Positions 16,034 to 24,490 of a stretch of 28,660 bases of DNA are shown here, in pieces. Numbering within the stretch: the first letter of the stretch is position 1; each line of letters starts with the position of its first letter. The notes beneath the pieces are model-generated. The model was not told where the DNA came from. It searched no databases and saw only the letters and a list, made by a program, of their open reading frames with translations. The stretch is from contig DIWD01000055.1 of assembly GCA_002428405.1 (NCBI GenBank), positions 3,682 through 32,341 on the forward strand, written 5' to 3'. The translations under genes and the position numbers were made by a program. This DNA comes from a bacterium UBA6115. Lineage in GTDB: Bacteria > Bacillota_A > Clostridia > Christensenellales > Aristaeellaceae.

Positions 16034-16052
16034 CAAACAAACGTTTCATTTT

Positions 16053-17696
16053 TCATTCAACCGAGAGCAGATAGTAGTACAGCTGCTGTCCGCCGCGGTG
16101 GACTTCCACGTCACAGAAGGGGAACATCCCCTCAATTTTATCCCTGAGTGCCTTCGCGTCCTTTGCCCTTGTCTTTTCTCCGTAATAAATCGTAATCAGG
16201 CCATCGTCATCTGTCACGATCTCTTTCATCAGCGCGATGGCCGCTTCCTCCGCCGTTTGGCTGTTGACTGTGATGCGACCGTTATTCAGGCCAATAATGC
16301 TGCCTTCCCTGATGTGCATGCCCTCAAGGTCCGTATCCCGCACAGCGAAGGTGATCATTCCGGTGCGGACTTTCTGCGCGGCATCGTCCATCCGGCTGTA
16401 ATTCGTTTCAGGCGTTTCCTCAGGCTGGAAGGCAATGACCGCAGCGATGCCCATCGCGACATTTTTGGTGGGCAGCATAAGAACCTGTTTGTCACATAAT
16501 TCAGCAGCCTGTTGAGCGGCAAGGGTGATGTTCCCGTTGTTGGGCAGGATAAAGATGTTCCTGGCGTGAACATTGTCCAGTGCCTTCTTCAGGTTCTCAA
16601 TGCTTGGATTCATGGTCTGGCCGCCCTCGACGATGTAGTCAACTCCCAAATCCTTGAAAATCTCCGAGAATCCGCTGCCCTGCGACACTGCGACAAAGCC
16701 ATACTCCTTCTCGTCCTGGTCCTGGGATTTTTGGTCGTCAAGGTCACGCCGCTGCTGCAGCATGTTTTCAATTTTCAGCCCGTTCAGCTCGCCCATTGTC
16801 AGCGCGTGCTGAAGAACTTTTCCCGGATCGTTGGTGTGTACATGCACCTTGACCAGCTGCTTGTCTCCCACCACCAGCACGCAATCGCCGATGCGGGATA
16901 ACTTGCGCCTGAGCGAAGAGATGTCTTCATCCCCCATTTCCGGCTTCAGCTGCTGGATTAAAAACTCTGTGCAGTAGGCGAACTGGATATCCTCCAGCAG
17001 GTTGTGATCGTCGATAAACTCGGTTTCCTTGGCGCTGTCGCCGCTCATGTCCACCACCAGGTCTTCGATCTGCTCCCCGTTGATGACAGCGGAGTACCCG
17101 GTGTAAATCAGAAGCAGGCCGCGACCGCCGGCATCCACCACGCCGGCCTGTGTGAGAGCGGGAAGCATCTCCTGCGTGCGTTTGAGGATGCTTTCACCGC
17201 TTTGGAGGATCACATGAAAAAGCTCAGAGAAACTGTCGGGATCCAATTCAGCCTGCCGCACCGCGTCCTCGGCTATCACGCGGGCCACAGTGAGGATCGT
17301 GCCTTCTTTGGGCTTCATGACAGCCTTGTAAGCTGTATCCGAGCCTGCTTTGAGCGCCGCGGCAAACTCTGCCGGATTGACTGCCTGCTTGTCCGCCAGC
17401 GCCTTTGAAAAACCGCGGTACAACTGGGACATGATGACCCCGGAGTTCCCCCTTGCGCCGCGCAGCGCACCCTTTGATAGCGACTCTGCCATTTCGTTGA
17501 TGGAAGACGTTTCACGGCCGTTCATCTCGCGGACAGCGGAAATCATGGTCATGGACATATTTGTGCCTGTGTCGCCGTCAGGTACCGGGAATACATTCAG
17601 CGCGTTGACAGCCTCGCGGTTTTTTTCCAGAAGCGCAGCACCCGCGATGACCATCTCCCGCAGCGTGTTGGCGTCAATCAGACGATAATCCGGCAT
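16053..17696 (-). CDS. fakA: Fatty acid kinase ATP-binding subunit (FakA/YloV, DAK2 domain)
   Basis: A 547-residue protein. FakA phosphorylates fatty acids held by FakB, feeding host or recycled fatty acids into phospholipids. The N-terminal DhaL (DAK2) kinase domain, about residues 1-205, has the Mg-ATP site FPVPDGDTGTNM with D40, D42 and N46, then GARGNSGVIMSQL and AGVVDAGGRGLLLI. The middle and C-terminal domains contain LVVGDKQLVKVHVHTNDPGKVL, FILPNNGNITLAAQQA and a closing MFPFCDVEVHRGGQQLYYYL. The start at ATG 17696 has GGAGGG upstream. A fakB/degV gene is not in the window. Confidence 0.93.
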   Translation of the reverse strand: MPDYRLIDANTLREMVIAGAALLEKNREAVNALNVFPVPDGDTGTNMSMTMISAVREMNGRETSSINEMAESLSKGALRGARGNSGVIMSQLYRGFSKALADKQAVNPAEFAAALKAGSDTAYKAVMKPKEGTILTVARVIAEDAVRQAELDPDSFSELFHVILQSGESILKRTQEMLPALTQAGVVDAGGRGLLLIYTGYSAVINGEQIEDLVVDMSGDSAKETEFIDDHNLLEDIQFAYCTEFLIQQLKPEMGDEDISSLRRKLSRIGDCVLVVGDKQLVKVHVHTNDPGKVLQHALTMGELNGLKIENMLQQRRDLDDQKSQDQDEKEYGFVAVSQGSGFSEIFKDLGVDYIVEGGQTMNPSIENLKKALDNVHARNIFILPNNGNITLAAQQAAELCDKQVLMLPTKNVAMGIAAVIAFQPEETPETNYSRMDDAAQKVRTGMITFAVRDTDLEGMHIREGSIIGLNNGRITVNSQTAEEAAIALMKEIVTDDDGLITIYYGEKTRAKDAKALRDKIEGMFPFCDVEVHRGGQQLYYYLLSVE

Positions 17697-17721
17697 TTAT
17701 TTCCCTCCGAACCCGCCTTTG

Positions 17722-18072
17722 TCAAACGCGGATCCCCTCAACTGTGATGTTCACATTGCGCACCTTGACCCCAGTCATGCTTTCCAGCTTGTAGCGAACG
17801 ACTTCCTTGATGGAATTGCAGACTGCGGTAACTGAAATCCCGTATTCAACAACGATGTACAGGTCGATGTCAATCATGTCATCGACGGCACGCAGCTGAA
17901 CGCCTCGGCTGAGGTTTTCGCGTCCCAGCCATTCCACCAGCCCGTCTTTGGCCCGCTTGGAAGACATGGCCACAATGCCGTAGCACTCCAGGGTCGCGTA
18001 ACCGACAACCTTCAGCATCACCTCTTCAGATATACAGATGGTGCCGATCTCATTCTTAATTTTAAATTCCAT
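17722..18072 (-). CDS. Asp23/Gls24 family envelope stress protein (YloU-like)
   Basis: A 116-residue Asp23-family protein. The whole length is the family domain: GTICISEEVMLKVVGYATLECYGIVAMS, then GVQLRAVDDMIDIDLYIVVEYG and the closing NITVEGIRV. It has no signal peptide or membrane segment. Proteins of this family help cell envelope homeostasis at the membrane in Bacillota, though the exact role is unclear. It is the first gene of asp23-fakA-recG, the order known from many Bacillota. The ATG at 18072 has GGGGAGG upstream. Confidence 0.93.
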   Translation of the reverse strand: MEFKIKNEIGTICISEEVMLKVVGYATLECYGIVAMSSKRAKDGLVEWLGRENLSRGVQLRAVDDMIDIDLYIVVEYGISVTAVCNSIKEVVRYKLESMTGVKVRNVNITVEGIRV

Positions 18073-18110
18073 CTTCGACCTCCCCTATGGATTCCAATCC
18101 ACTTGCCTTC

Positions 18111-18139
18111 AGTATACAGGTTCCGGCTTTACCACGCAA
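18111..18139 (-). promoter_or_regulatory. Predicted sigma-A promoter of asp23-fakA(-recG)
   Basis: On the - strand, -35 TTGCGT (18139-18134) and -10 TATACT (18116-18111) are 17 bases apart, giving a leader of about 35 bases to the asp23 start. It separates this operon from the L,D-transpeptidase gene upstream. Confidence 0.75.
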
Positions 18140-18169
18140 TATGTGTCGCCTTATGTCCAAGAAACGAGG

Positions 18170-19948
18170 CTAAAATCCGTTGTCTTTGTTGATTTTGTCA
18201 ATCTCGGATATTCTCAGCGGCGGATTGCAGTAGGGGCAGGGGGTCAGTTTTTTGAATGCATCGCTGTCCAGATCCTGATAGCTTATTTCGCCCGCCAGCG
18301 GCAGGTACCTGTCCTTGATGCTGGAGCAATTCTGATCCAGGTGATAGTACTTTCCTCCCTGGGGATTGAAGAACAGGGACAGGCTGTCTTCGGGATATTC
18401 GTAGTATCGGCCGGGGAAATCATCCCAGACGAGCACTTTGGTGTTGTTTTTGATGTTGTTCCAAAGCCAGGTCATGTTGATGCCTTCCGCATTGTTGACG
18501 CGCTGAACCCGAATGCAGCCGTGGCTCGCCTTTTTCCCCAGCTGGGCTTCCTGGGAGGAATAATCCCAGTAACCGGTCGTCTGGTTGACGATGTAGGGCA
18601 CCTCGTGAATCAGCGAACCGCCGTTGATGCGCATCGCCATGCGGCAAACCAGGTTGCCCGCATAGAACTCACCCACCCTGCTGACCATGAGGTACTCACC
18701 TGAAGGCGTCTCGTTCCACGGTTGCTGTTTGGTGGGTACGCCGGTTGAAATAATCAGTTCCGTAAAGAGCTTTCCTTCCCTGAAGACATACAGGCGCTGT
18801 TTGAGCTTGTCAATCAGCAGTCCATAATCTTCCCTGGGCGTAATGGTTTTCAGCTCGCTGGTCCGCACATACCCGCGGATGATTTCATCGGTGTTTCCAT
18901 ATCCCCTGCGCGTTCGGTTATTGGGTCCGTAAGAGGAGTTGTATGTTTCAACCAGGGACCATCCGTCATCACTCTGCTCAATGATGTTCACACCCTGGGA
19001 CTGATAGGTGATCTCACCCAGGATGTTTTCCCTCTTCAGGCTGTCATCCTTGGCCGCGCGCAGCTTGTAGGTCTCCCTTTGATCCTCGCCCCAGAGCACG
19101 ATGATGGGCTGCAGCATCACTTTCCAGATGGCCTCCTCGTTCCATTCACCTACCGGCAGATGCCAGAAGCTGCTCCCGAGAAGTTCCTCCGGTACTTTCT
19201 CCTCGGTCGGAACGGTATAATGGCTGACTTCGGGAGTAGGAGCAGTGGTCATTTCCGGGGTCGCGGACGGCGATGGTTCCGGGGTCAGCGGAGGTTCTGT
19301 CACATCCAGGGTGATATGCTGCTGATTGGCCGGAAAGCCTGTCTCATCAAGAAACACGACGGACATGGTGTGCCGGCCTGGAGGCGGCTGCTTTCCCTTT
19401 ATCATCCCGTCCCATGCAACGATGGCAACTCCTGCTTCAACCTTGCCGCGAAAGATCTCATGCTGTATGTCCGCAATATGAAAAACCACGATCAATTCAC
19501 CTGGCATATTGACATTGACGGACAGATCCCACCCATTTCCCGGGATGATCTGCGCGTCCTTCAGCATCATCTGAGTGATCTGGGGCGCTGGATCGCCAAG
19601 CAGGATCCTCTGCTCGGCTGCGTCCTCATCCACGCTCAGCAGCAGGCGGTACTCGCCTGGGCCGACCGGCTGCATTTCTTTGTTGAAACCGTTCCATGTC
19701 AGGCTGTTTTCACCCTGAGATACCGTGATATTGTCAAAGATGATACTGGCGGAACTGCCTGCCGTGTCCGTCAGGGCAAGGCTGCCGCTTCCCTCATGGG
19801 AGGAAAAGAAGATAATCCGTTCAGTTTTTCCGGGGCGTATATAGTCGGGTGCTTCAATTATATAAAGGTGCATGTCATTTGCGTTTGCGCCAATCATGCT
19901 GGTCATCAAAGATAATGCGAGGAATAAGGCCACTGTTTTCCTGTTCAT
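18170..19948 (-). CDS. Secreted L,D-transpeptidase (YkuD) with FlgD-type Ig-like domains
   Basis: A 592-residue exported wall cross-linking enzyme. The signal peptide is residues 1-24. Two Ig-like domains of the FlgD type (about 25-120 and 121-215; each with an AW/TW-N/D-G core) are followed by a Pro/Thr-rich linker (217-252), an SH3-like region (about 285-365) and the YkuD catalytic domain (about 370-505). The active site is H448 and S475-H476-G477-C478 (SHGCIR). A C-terminal tail (530-576) has H536, C541, C571 and C574 (PCPYC), a small zinc-binding-like module seen on various surface proteins. It would make 3-3 peptidoglycan links. It has its own promoter and a GGGAGG site. Confidence 0.93.
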   Translation of the reverse strand: MNRKTVALFLALSLMTSMIGANANDMHLYIIEAPDYIRPGKTERIIFFSSHEGSGSLALTDTAGSSASIIFDNITVSQGENSLTWNGFNKEMQPVGPGEYRLLLSVDEDAAEQRILLGDPAPQITQMMLKDAQIIPGNGWDLSVNVNMPGELIVVFHIADIQHEIFRGKVEAGVAIVAWDGMIKGKQPPPGRHTMSVVFLDETGFPANQQHITLDVTEPPLTPEPSPSATPEMTTAPTPEVSHYTVPTEEKVPEELLGSSFWHLPVGEWNEEAIWKVMLQPIIVLWGEDQRETYKLRAAKDDSLKRENILGEITYQSQGVNIIEQSDDGWSLVETYNSSYGPNNRTRRGYGNTDEIIRGYVRTSELKTITPREDYGLLIDKLKQRLYVFREGKLFTELIISTGVPTKQQPWNETPSGEYLMVSRVGEFYAGNLVCRMAMRINGGSLIHEVPYIVNQTTGYWDYSSQEAQLGKKASHGCIRVQRVNNAEGINMTWLWNNIKNNTKVLVWDDFPGRYYEYPEDSLSLFFNPQGGKYYHLDQNCSSIKDRYLPLAGEISYQDLDSDAFKKLTPCPYCNPPLRISEIDKINKDNGF

Positions 19949-19975
19949 TCAATCCTCCCGTTCATGAATAGCCGA

Positions 19976-20004
19976 ATCATATCAAATTGAGTACTACCCG
20001 GCAA
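19976..20004 (-). promoter_or_regulatory. Predicted sigma-A promoter of the L,D-transpeptidase gene
   Basis: On the - strand, -35 TTGCCG (20004-19999) and -10 TATGAT (19981-19976) are 17 bases apart. It is divergent from, and only about 20 bases away from, the promoter of the SNF2-ruv operon, so the two promoters could interfere or share a regulator. Confidence 0.65.
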
Positions 20005-20022
20005 GGCATAGTTATAAACACA

Positions 20023-20051
20023 TTGTAAACATTTCTGTCACAAGCTATAAT
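20023..20051 (+). promoter_or_regulatory. Predicted sigma-A promoter of the SNF2-ruvCAB-queA-psuKG operon
   Basis: -35 TTGTAA (20023-20028) and a perfect -10 TATAAT (20046-20051) are separated by 17 bases. The transcription start would fall around 20058, which argues against the ATG at 20061 and for a translation start at 20082 behind GGAGGT (20073-20078). No LexA/SOS box of the GAAC-N4-GTTC kind is seen here. Confidence 0.75.
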
Positions 20052-20081
20052 GATTGTGTAATGACTATATCTGGAGGTCTC

Positions 20082-22292
20082 ATGGGGTTGACGCTGGATG
20101 GGGTTCTGGAGGCGGTGCGGTCCATCCGGGCGCCTGTGGTCCGGAGTGAAAATGACCTTCACGGCATTGTGTCCTCCGCGCTCCTTAAGGCCGGCATCTC
20201 TTTTCGGCATGAGGTGATGGTTGCGCCGAGGTGCCGGATTGATTTTCTGCTGTCCGGCATTGGGATTGAAATAAAACGGTCCAGACCGAACCTGAAGGCG
20301 CTCACAGGTCAGGCGACTCGGTATCTGGCCTCCCCGATGGTGTCCGCATTGATGATCATCTGCGAACGTGATCCGGGCATGCCGGACAGACTGCTGGGAA
20401 AGCCGCTCATGGTCGTCAGCCTTTCCCGCCTGTGGGGCATCGCGGCGCCCGCGGGGAATCCTTTATCCAGCCTGCCTGAAATGTTCCCGGCAATTGAACC
20501 GGCGCACACGATTCCTGACCAGGAAACAAAGGACACATCCGTCCTGCCTGCCTACCTTCGCCCAAGTGAGCATGATGACCGGGTATACGGTACCCTTTCC
20601 TATCAGGCCAGAGGCAAATACTGGGTCATCAAAGGCGACCCGGCTGTCACGGAGCTGGCAAAGCGATTGTTTCCCGGCGCTGATTCCGGCAAGCGCGGCA
20701 TAGCTCGTTTCAGCGCGCACAGAAGGCTGGTCGGCGAACTGAACTGGCTGATGCAGCGTTATCCCCTGGCAGTAATGCCTGGTGACCTTGACCGTTGGCA
20801 CCAGTCCCTCGAGGAGGCACGCCAGCACTTTATCCGCCAGGATACCTTCCGAACGAAAGCGCCTTCCTATCAGGATCCTCACGGAACCTTTCAGGGCGTC
20901 CTGCGCCCTTTCCAGCAGTACGGCGCCAGTTGGCTGTGCCATACCGGCCGCGCTCTGCTGGCGGACGAAATGGGCCTTGGCAAGACGGTGCAGTCCTTGG
21001 CCGCGCTGGCTTCAACTGACAGTTTTCCCGTCCTGATCGTTGTCCCTCCCCACCTGGTCAGCAACTGGCACAGCGAAATCAACCGCTTCCTGAGTTTCAG
21101 GGGCAAACCTCCGGTGATCCATGTCATCCGTGGGATGACACCCCAACCCCTGCCCCAAGCGGATGTCTACCTCATCCATTACCTCCTCCTGAGGGGATGG
21201 AAGGACGCCTTGCCCGAAATGCCCCTTAAGGCAGTGATATTTGATGAGATTCAGGAACTTCGCCGCCGGGGCACAGAGAAATACAGCGCGGCAAGCCTTC
21301 TGGCCAACTCATGCGAGAGGGTGTACGGCCTGTCCGGCACGCCCATTTACAATCATGGCGGTGAAATATGGAATGTGGTGAATATCCTGGACTATCACCT
21401 TCTGGGCGATTGGGAGTCCTTTACGCGCGAATGGTGCTATGGCTATGGCAACGCCGTGGTCATCCATCCTGACTGGCTGGGTGAGCACCTGCGCCGGGAA
21501 GGCCTGATGCTCAGGCGTACAAAAAAGGAAGTCCTTCCGGAACTGCCTGACAAGAGGCGGCTGGTCCAGATGATCGATGCGGATGATACGCTGTTTGTCA
21601 AACTGATGCAGCCTGTTGTAAAGGAACTTCGCGGGTGGGCGGAGCTTTCTTCACTCACCCCTTCACGGCGTGCTTTGCTTGAAAACAAGCTGTCCCAGGG
21701 TGAACGGCAGGCGAGCGGCATCGCCAAAGCGCTCTATGTGACACAGTTTGTGCGCGCCTTGCTGGAGTCCGGCGAGAAGGTCCTTCTTTTTGCACATCAC
21801 CATTCGGTCATGGACCTGTATCATACAGAACTCAAGCGCTTTTCCCCGGCGTTTATCACGGGACGAGAGACCGGAGCAGCGAAGGACGCGGGCATCCAAC
21901 GCTTTATAAGCGGAAAAACCGACCTTTGCTGCGTTTCCCTGCGTGCTGCGTCCGGACTGAACCTTCAGCGCGCTACCTGCGTGGTGTTTGGGGAACTGGA
22001 CTGGTCCCCTGCGGTGCACAGCCAGGCGGAGGACCGCGCGCACCGCATCGGTCAGAAGGATTCGCTCCTGTGTTATTACCTGGTCAGTCCCGGCGGTTCA
22101 GACAGCCTGATGCAGGATGCGCTGGGGCTGAAAGTCAGCCAGTTTTTAGGGCTGATGGGTGAAGAGCCAAAGAGCGAACTGGATACCGCAAGAGAGGCGA
22201 ACCTGGCCAGGCACCACGTAGAAGATATGGTAAAAAGATGGCTTCCTGAAAAGAATATTCCCTTGTTTGACAAGGAAGACGGCATCGCTTAA
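20082..22292 (+). CDS. SNF2-family helicase fused to an N-terminal PD-(D/E)XK-like nuclease domain
   Basis: A 736-residue protein. Residues 20-85 carry a PD-(D/E)XK-like nuclease pattern: D54 (RIDFLL), E63 and K65 (IEIKRS), Q77 and Y81 (GQATRYL), with E23 as a possible first acid. Residues 160-245 form a spacer common in SNF2 proteins (KRLFPG, RYPLAVMPG). The SNF2 motor follows: DEMGLGKT (K301), PPHLVSNW, DEIQ (388-391, in place of DEAH), LSGTPIYN, SGLNLQRA and HSQAEDRAHRIGQ. The start at 20082 is chosen for its GGAGGT and because the upstream ATG would be nearly leaderless. It leads an operon with ruvCAB, suggesting a role at branched DNA or forks. The fusion is my reading; activity is inferred. 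Confidence 0.9.
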   Translation: MGLTLDGVLEAVRSIRAPVVRSENDLHGIVSSALLKAGISFRHEVMVAPRCRIDFLLSGIGIEIKRSRPNLKALTGQATRYLASPMVSALMIICERDPGMPDRLLGKPLMVVSLSRLWGIAAPAGNPLSSLPEMFPAIEPAHTIPDQETKDTSVLPAYLRPSEHDDRVYGTLSYQARGKYWVIKGDPAVTELAKRLFPGADSGKRGIARFSAHRRLVGELNWLMQRYPLAVMPGDLDRWHQSLEEARQHFIRQDTFRTKAPSYQDPHGTFQGVLRPFQQYGASWLCHTGRALLADEMGLGKTVQSLAALASTDSFPVLIVVPPHLVSNWHSEINRFLSFRGKPPVIHVIRGMTPQPLPQADVYLIHYLLLRGWKDALPEMPLKAVIFDEIQELRRRGTEKYSAASLLANSCERVYGLSGTPIYNHGGEIWNVVNILDYHLLGDWESFTREWCYGYGNAVVIHPDWLGEHLRREGLMLRRTKKEVLPELPDKRRLVQMIDADDTLFVKLMQPVVKELRGWAELSSLTPSRRALLENKLSQGERQASGIAKALYVTQFVRALLESGEKVLLFAHHHSVMDLYHTELKRFSPAFITGRETGAAKDAGIQRFISGKTDLCCVSLRAASGLNLQRATCVVFGELDWSPAVHSQAEDRAHRIGQKDSLLCYYLVSPGGSDSLMQDALGLKVSQFLGLMGEEPKSELDTAREANLARHHVEDMVKRWLPEKNIPLFDKEDGIA

Positions 22293-22317
22293 GATACTCT
22301 GTAAAAGGGGGTTCCTG

Positions 22318-22812
22318 ATGCGGATATTGGGGATTGATCCTGGCCTGGCGACCATGGGATGGGGACTCATCAGGGCGGACAGGAACAACCCAAGTTTCAT
22401 CTCCTGCGGCGTCATCCTGACCCTGCCGGAAACCCCGCTACCGCAGAGGCTGCTTCAGATCGATCAGGCTATGCAGGAATTGCTTGAGATGTATGAGCCT
22501 GATGCCATTGTGTTTGAACAACTGTTTTTTGCAAGGAACGTGACCACCGCCTTGACGGTCGGCGCGGCGCGCGGTGTCGCGGTGGCGCGCTGCGCCCAGC
22601 ATACAGTGAACCTGTATGAGTATACCCCGATGCAAATCAAACAGGCCGTTGTTGGCTACGGACACGCGGACAAACAGCAGGTGCAGCAGATGGTCAAGCT
22701 GATCCTAAAACTGCCTGACCATCCCCGTCCGGATGATGCGGCAGACGCGGTCGCAGCGGCGCTGACCCATTGCCAGGCAGGCCGTTTCGGCGACCTGCAC
22801 CTGATGAAATAG
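22318..22812 (+). CDS. ruvC: Holliday junction endonuclease RuvC
   Basis: A 164-residue resolvase that cuts Holliday junctions symmetrically. The four acidic catalytic residues are visible: D7 (GIDPG), E67 (VFEQLFF), and D140 with D143 (PDDAADAVA). Length and opening (MRILGIDPGLATMGWG) are typical. The start at 22318 has AAAAGGGGG upstream; the 17 extra codons upstream in the same frame overlap the helicase gene and are not needed. It follows the helicase by 25 bases and precedes ruvA by 10. Confidence 0.96.
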   Translation: MRILGIDPGLATMGWGLIRADRNNPSFISCGVILTLPETPLPQRLLQIDQAMQELLEMYEPDAIVFEQLFFARNVTTALTVGAARGVAVARCAQHTVNLYEYTPMQIKQAVVGYGHADKQQVQQMVKLILKLPDHPRPDDAADAVAAALTHCQAGRFGDLHLMK

Positions 22813-22822
22813 AGGAGTCAAG

Positions 22823-23434
22823 ATGTACGCTTTCCTGGAAGGCCTGGTCGCGGAAAAAAGCGGGAATGAGCTGGTGCTGAATGTGCAGGGCGTCGCTTAC
22901 CAGGTGCTGTGCACCCAAACCGCTCTCTCATCGCTCCCCCCTATTGGGGAGTTTGTCCGTGTGTACACCTGGCTGAGCGTCAGGGAGGATGCGCTGGAGC
23001 TGTTTGGCTTTGCTTCCAGGGAAGAACGCGGCATGTTCCTGAGTTTGAACGCCGTCTCCGGCATTGGGCCGCGCACCGCGCTGAGCGTGCTCAGCAGCCT
23101 GCCGCTGAAGGATTTGACCCTGGCGATCCTCACTGAGGACATTCAGACGCTCACCCGCGCGCCCGGCATCGGAAAGAAGACAGCGCAGCGCATCGCGCTG
23201 GAACTGAAGGACCGGCTGTCAAAAGAAGACTTCACCGGCGGGCTTGCCGGACTCTCCAGCGTCACCGGCATGGGCGCAACAGGCGTTGTGGGCGAGGCCA
23301 TTCAGGCGCTGCTGTCCTTGGGATACAACCAAAGCGAGGCTGCCCTGGCTGTATCAAGGGCACACCAGACCGGCGGTGAAATGCAGGCAGACGAACTGGT
23401 CCGCATGGCGCTTCGCGGCATGATGAAGGGATAA
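22823..23434 (+). CDS. ruvA: Holliday junction branch migration protein RuvA
   Basis: A 203-residue protein that binds four-way junctions as a tetramer and loads RuvB. Domain I is an OB fold (MYAFLEGLVAEKSGNELVLN), and domain II has two helix-hairpin-helix motifs (SGIGPRTALSVLSSL and APGIGKKTAQRIALELKDRL). Domain III, after a flexible linker near residues 140-155, contacts RuvB (AIQALLSLGYNQSEAALAV). AGAGGAG lies upstream of the ATG. Three bases separate it from ruvB. Confidence 0.96.
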   Translation: MYAFLEGLVAEKSGNELVLNVQGVAYQVLCTQTALSSLPPIGEFVRVYTWLSVREDALELFGFASREERGMFLSLNAVSGIGPRTALSVLSSLPLKDLTLAILTEDIQTLTRAPGIGKKTAQRIALELKDRLSKEDFTGGLAGLSSVTGMGATGVVGEAIQALLSLGYNQSEAALAVSRAHQTGGEMQADELVRMALRGMMKG

Positions 23435-23437
23435 GAT

Positions 23438-24490
23438 ATGCAGGACGAGCGTCTCCTAATGAGCAGCTATAAGGATGAAGACCGGGAAACTGACGTCTCC
23501 CTTCGTCCCAGGACCCTTCGTGATTATGTCGGCCAGGACGCCGTGAAGCAAAACCTCAACATTTATATCAAAGCCGCGCTGAAGCGCCGCGACGCGCTGG
23601 ACCATATGCTGCTCTACGGGCCTCCGGGCCTTGGCAAAACCACGCTTGCCTGCATCGTGGCCTCGGAAATGGGCCAGAATATCCGTGTGACTTCGGGTCC
23701 CGCGATTGACCGGCCCGGCGATTTGGCCGCCATCCTGACCAATCTCAGTTCCGGGGATGTTCTCTTCATTGATGAAATCCACAGGCTGTCCCGCGCGGTG
23801 GAAGAAGTGCTCTACCCCGCGATGGAGGATTTTGCGCTGGATATCATGATCGGCAAAGGCCCCACGGCGCGTTCCATGCGGCTTGACCTTCCCAGGTTTA
23901 CCCTCATTGGCGCAACCACAAGGGCAGGCCAGCTATCAGCGCCCCTCAGGGACCGCTTCGGGATGGTGTTCCGGCTGGAGCTGTATTCTCCGGATGAGCT
24001 GGCCCAGATCCTGAGGCGATCCTCCTCCATCCTGGGCATGCCGGCTGAGGAGGAGGGGATCGTTGAAATTGCCCGCCGAAGCCGCGGGACACCCCGGATC
24101 GCCAACCGGATGCTCAAGCGCGTTCGTGATTATGCGCAGGTCAAGGCCGACGGCCTCATCACCAGGCAGGTTGCCCACGAAGGCCTGAACCTGCTGGAGG
24201 TCGACAAGCTGGGGCTTGACAAGGTCGACAGGGCCGTTTTATCGGCAATGATCGATAAGTTTGCCGGCGGGCCCGTTGGGCTTGACACGCTGGCTGCCTC
24301 CACGGGTGAGGATTCGCTGACAATCGAGGATGTATACGAGCCCTATCTGCTGCAGTTGGGCTTTATCCAGCGCACGCCCCGCGGGCGCGTGGCCACACAG
24401 GCCGCCTATGATCACCTGAACCGCCCTTATATGCCGCAAAATGGCGCGGCGGGAAGTTCACAAGTCGGATTGTTTGATGAAAACCAGTGA
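23438..24490 (+). CDS. ruvB: Holliday junction branch migration ATPase RuvB
   Basis: A 350-residue AAA+ motor that pumps DNA through the RuvA-junction complex. Visible motifs are [12 protein letters not shown], Walker [10 protein letters not shown] (K67), Walker [11 protein letters not shown], sensor 1 [19 protein letters not shown], sensor 2 [20 protein letters not shown], and the C-terminal winged helix with [14 protein letters not shown]. The ATG at 23438 has AAGGG about 8 bases upstream. Its last 14 bases overlap queA, which is a common ruvB-queA arrangement. Confidence 0.97.
   Translation: MQDERLLMSSYKDEDRETDVSLRPRTLRDYVGQDAVKQNLNIYIKAALKRRDALDHMLLYGPPGLGKTTLACIVASEMGQNIRVTSGPAIDRPGDLAAILTNLSSGDVLFIDEIHRLSRAVEEVLYPAMEDFALDIMIGKGPTARSMRLDLPRFTLIGATTRAGQLSAPLRDRFGMVFRLELYSPDELAQILRRSSSILGMPAEEEGIVEIARRSRGTPRIANRMLKRVRDYAQVKADGLITRQVAHEGLNLLEVDKLGLDKVDRAVLSAMIDKFAGGPVGLDTLAASTGEDSLTIEDVYEPYLLQLGFIQRTPRGRVATQAAYDHLNRPYMPQNGAAGSSQVGLFDENQ

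Noticed and set aside
18038..18703. 221-residue open frame on the + strand across the asp23 promoter and the transpeptidase end
   Set aside because: Runs opposite the SHGC catalytic domain and through a clear promoter; no ribosome binding site or known family.
20061..20081. Upstream ATG for the SNF2 fusion gene
   Set aside because: It would lie about three bases from the predicted transcription start and has no ribosome binding site; the ATG at 20082 has GGAGGT in front.
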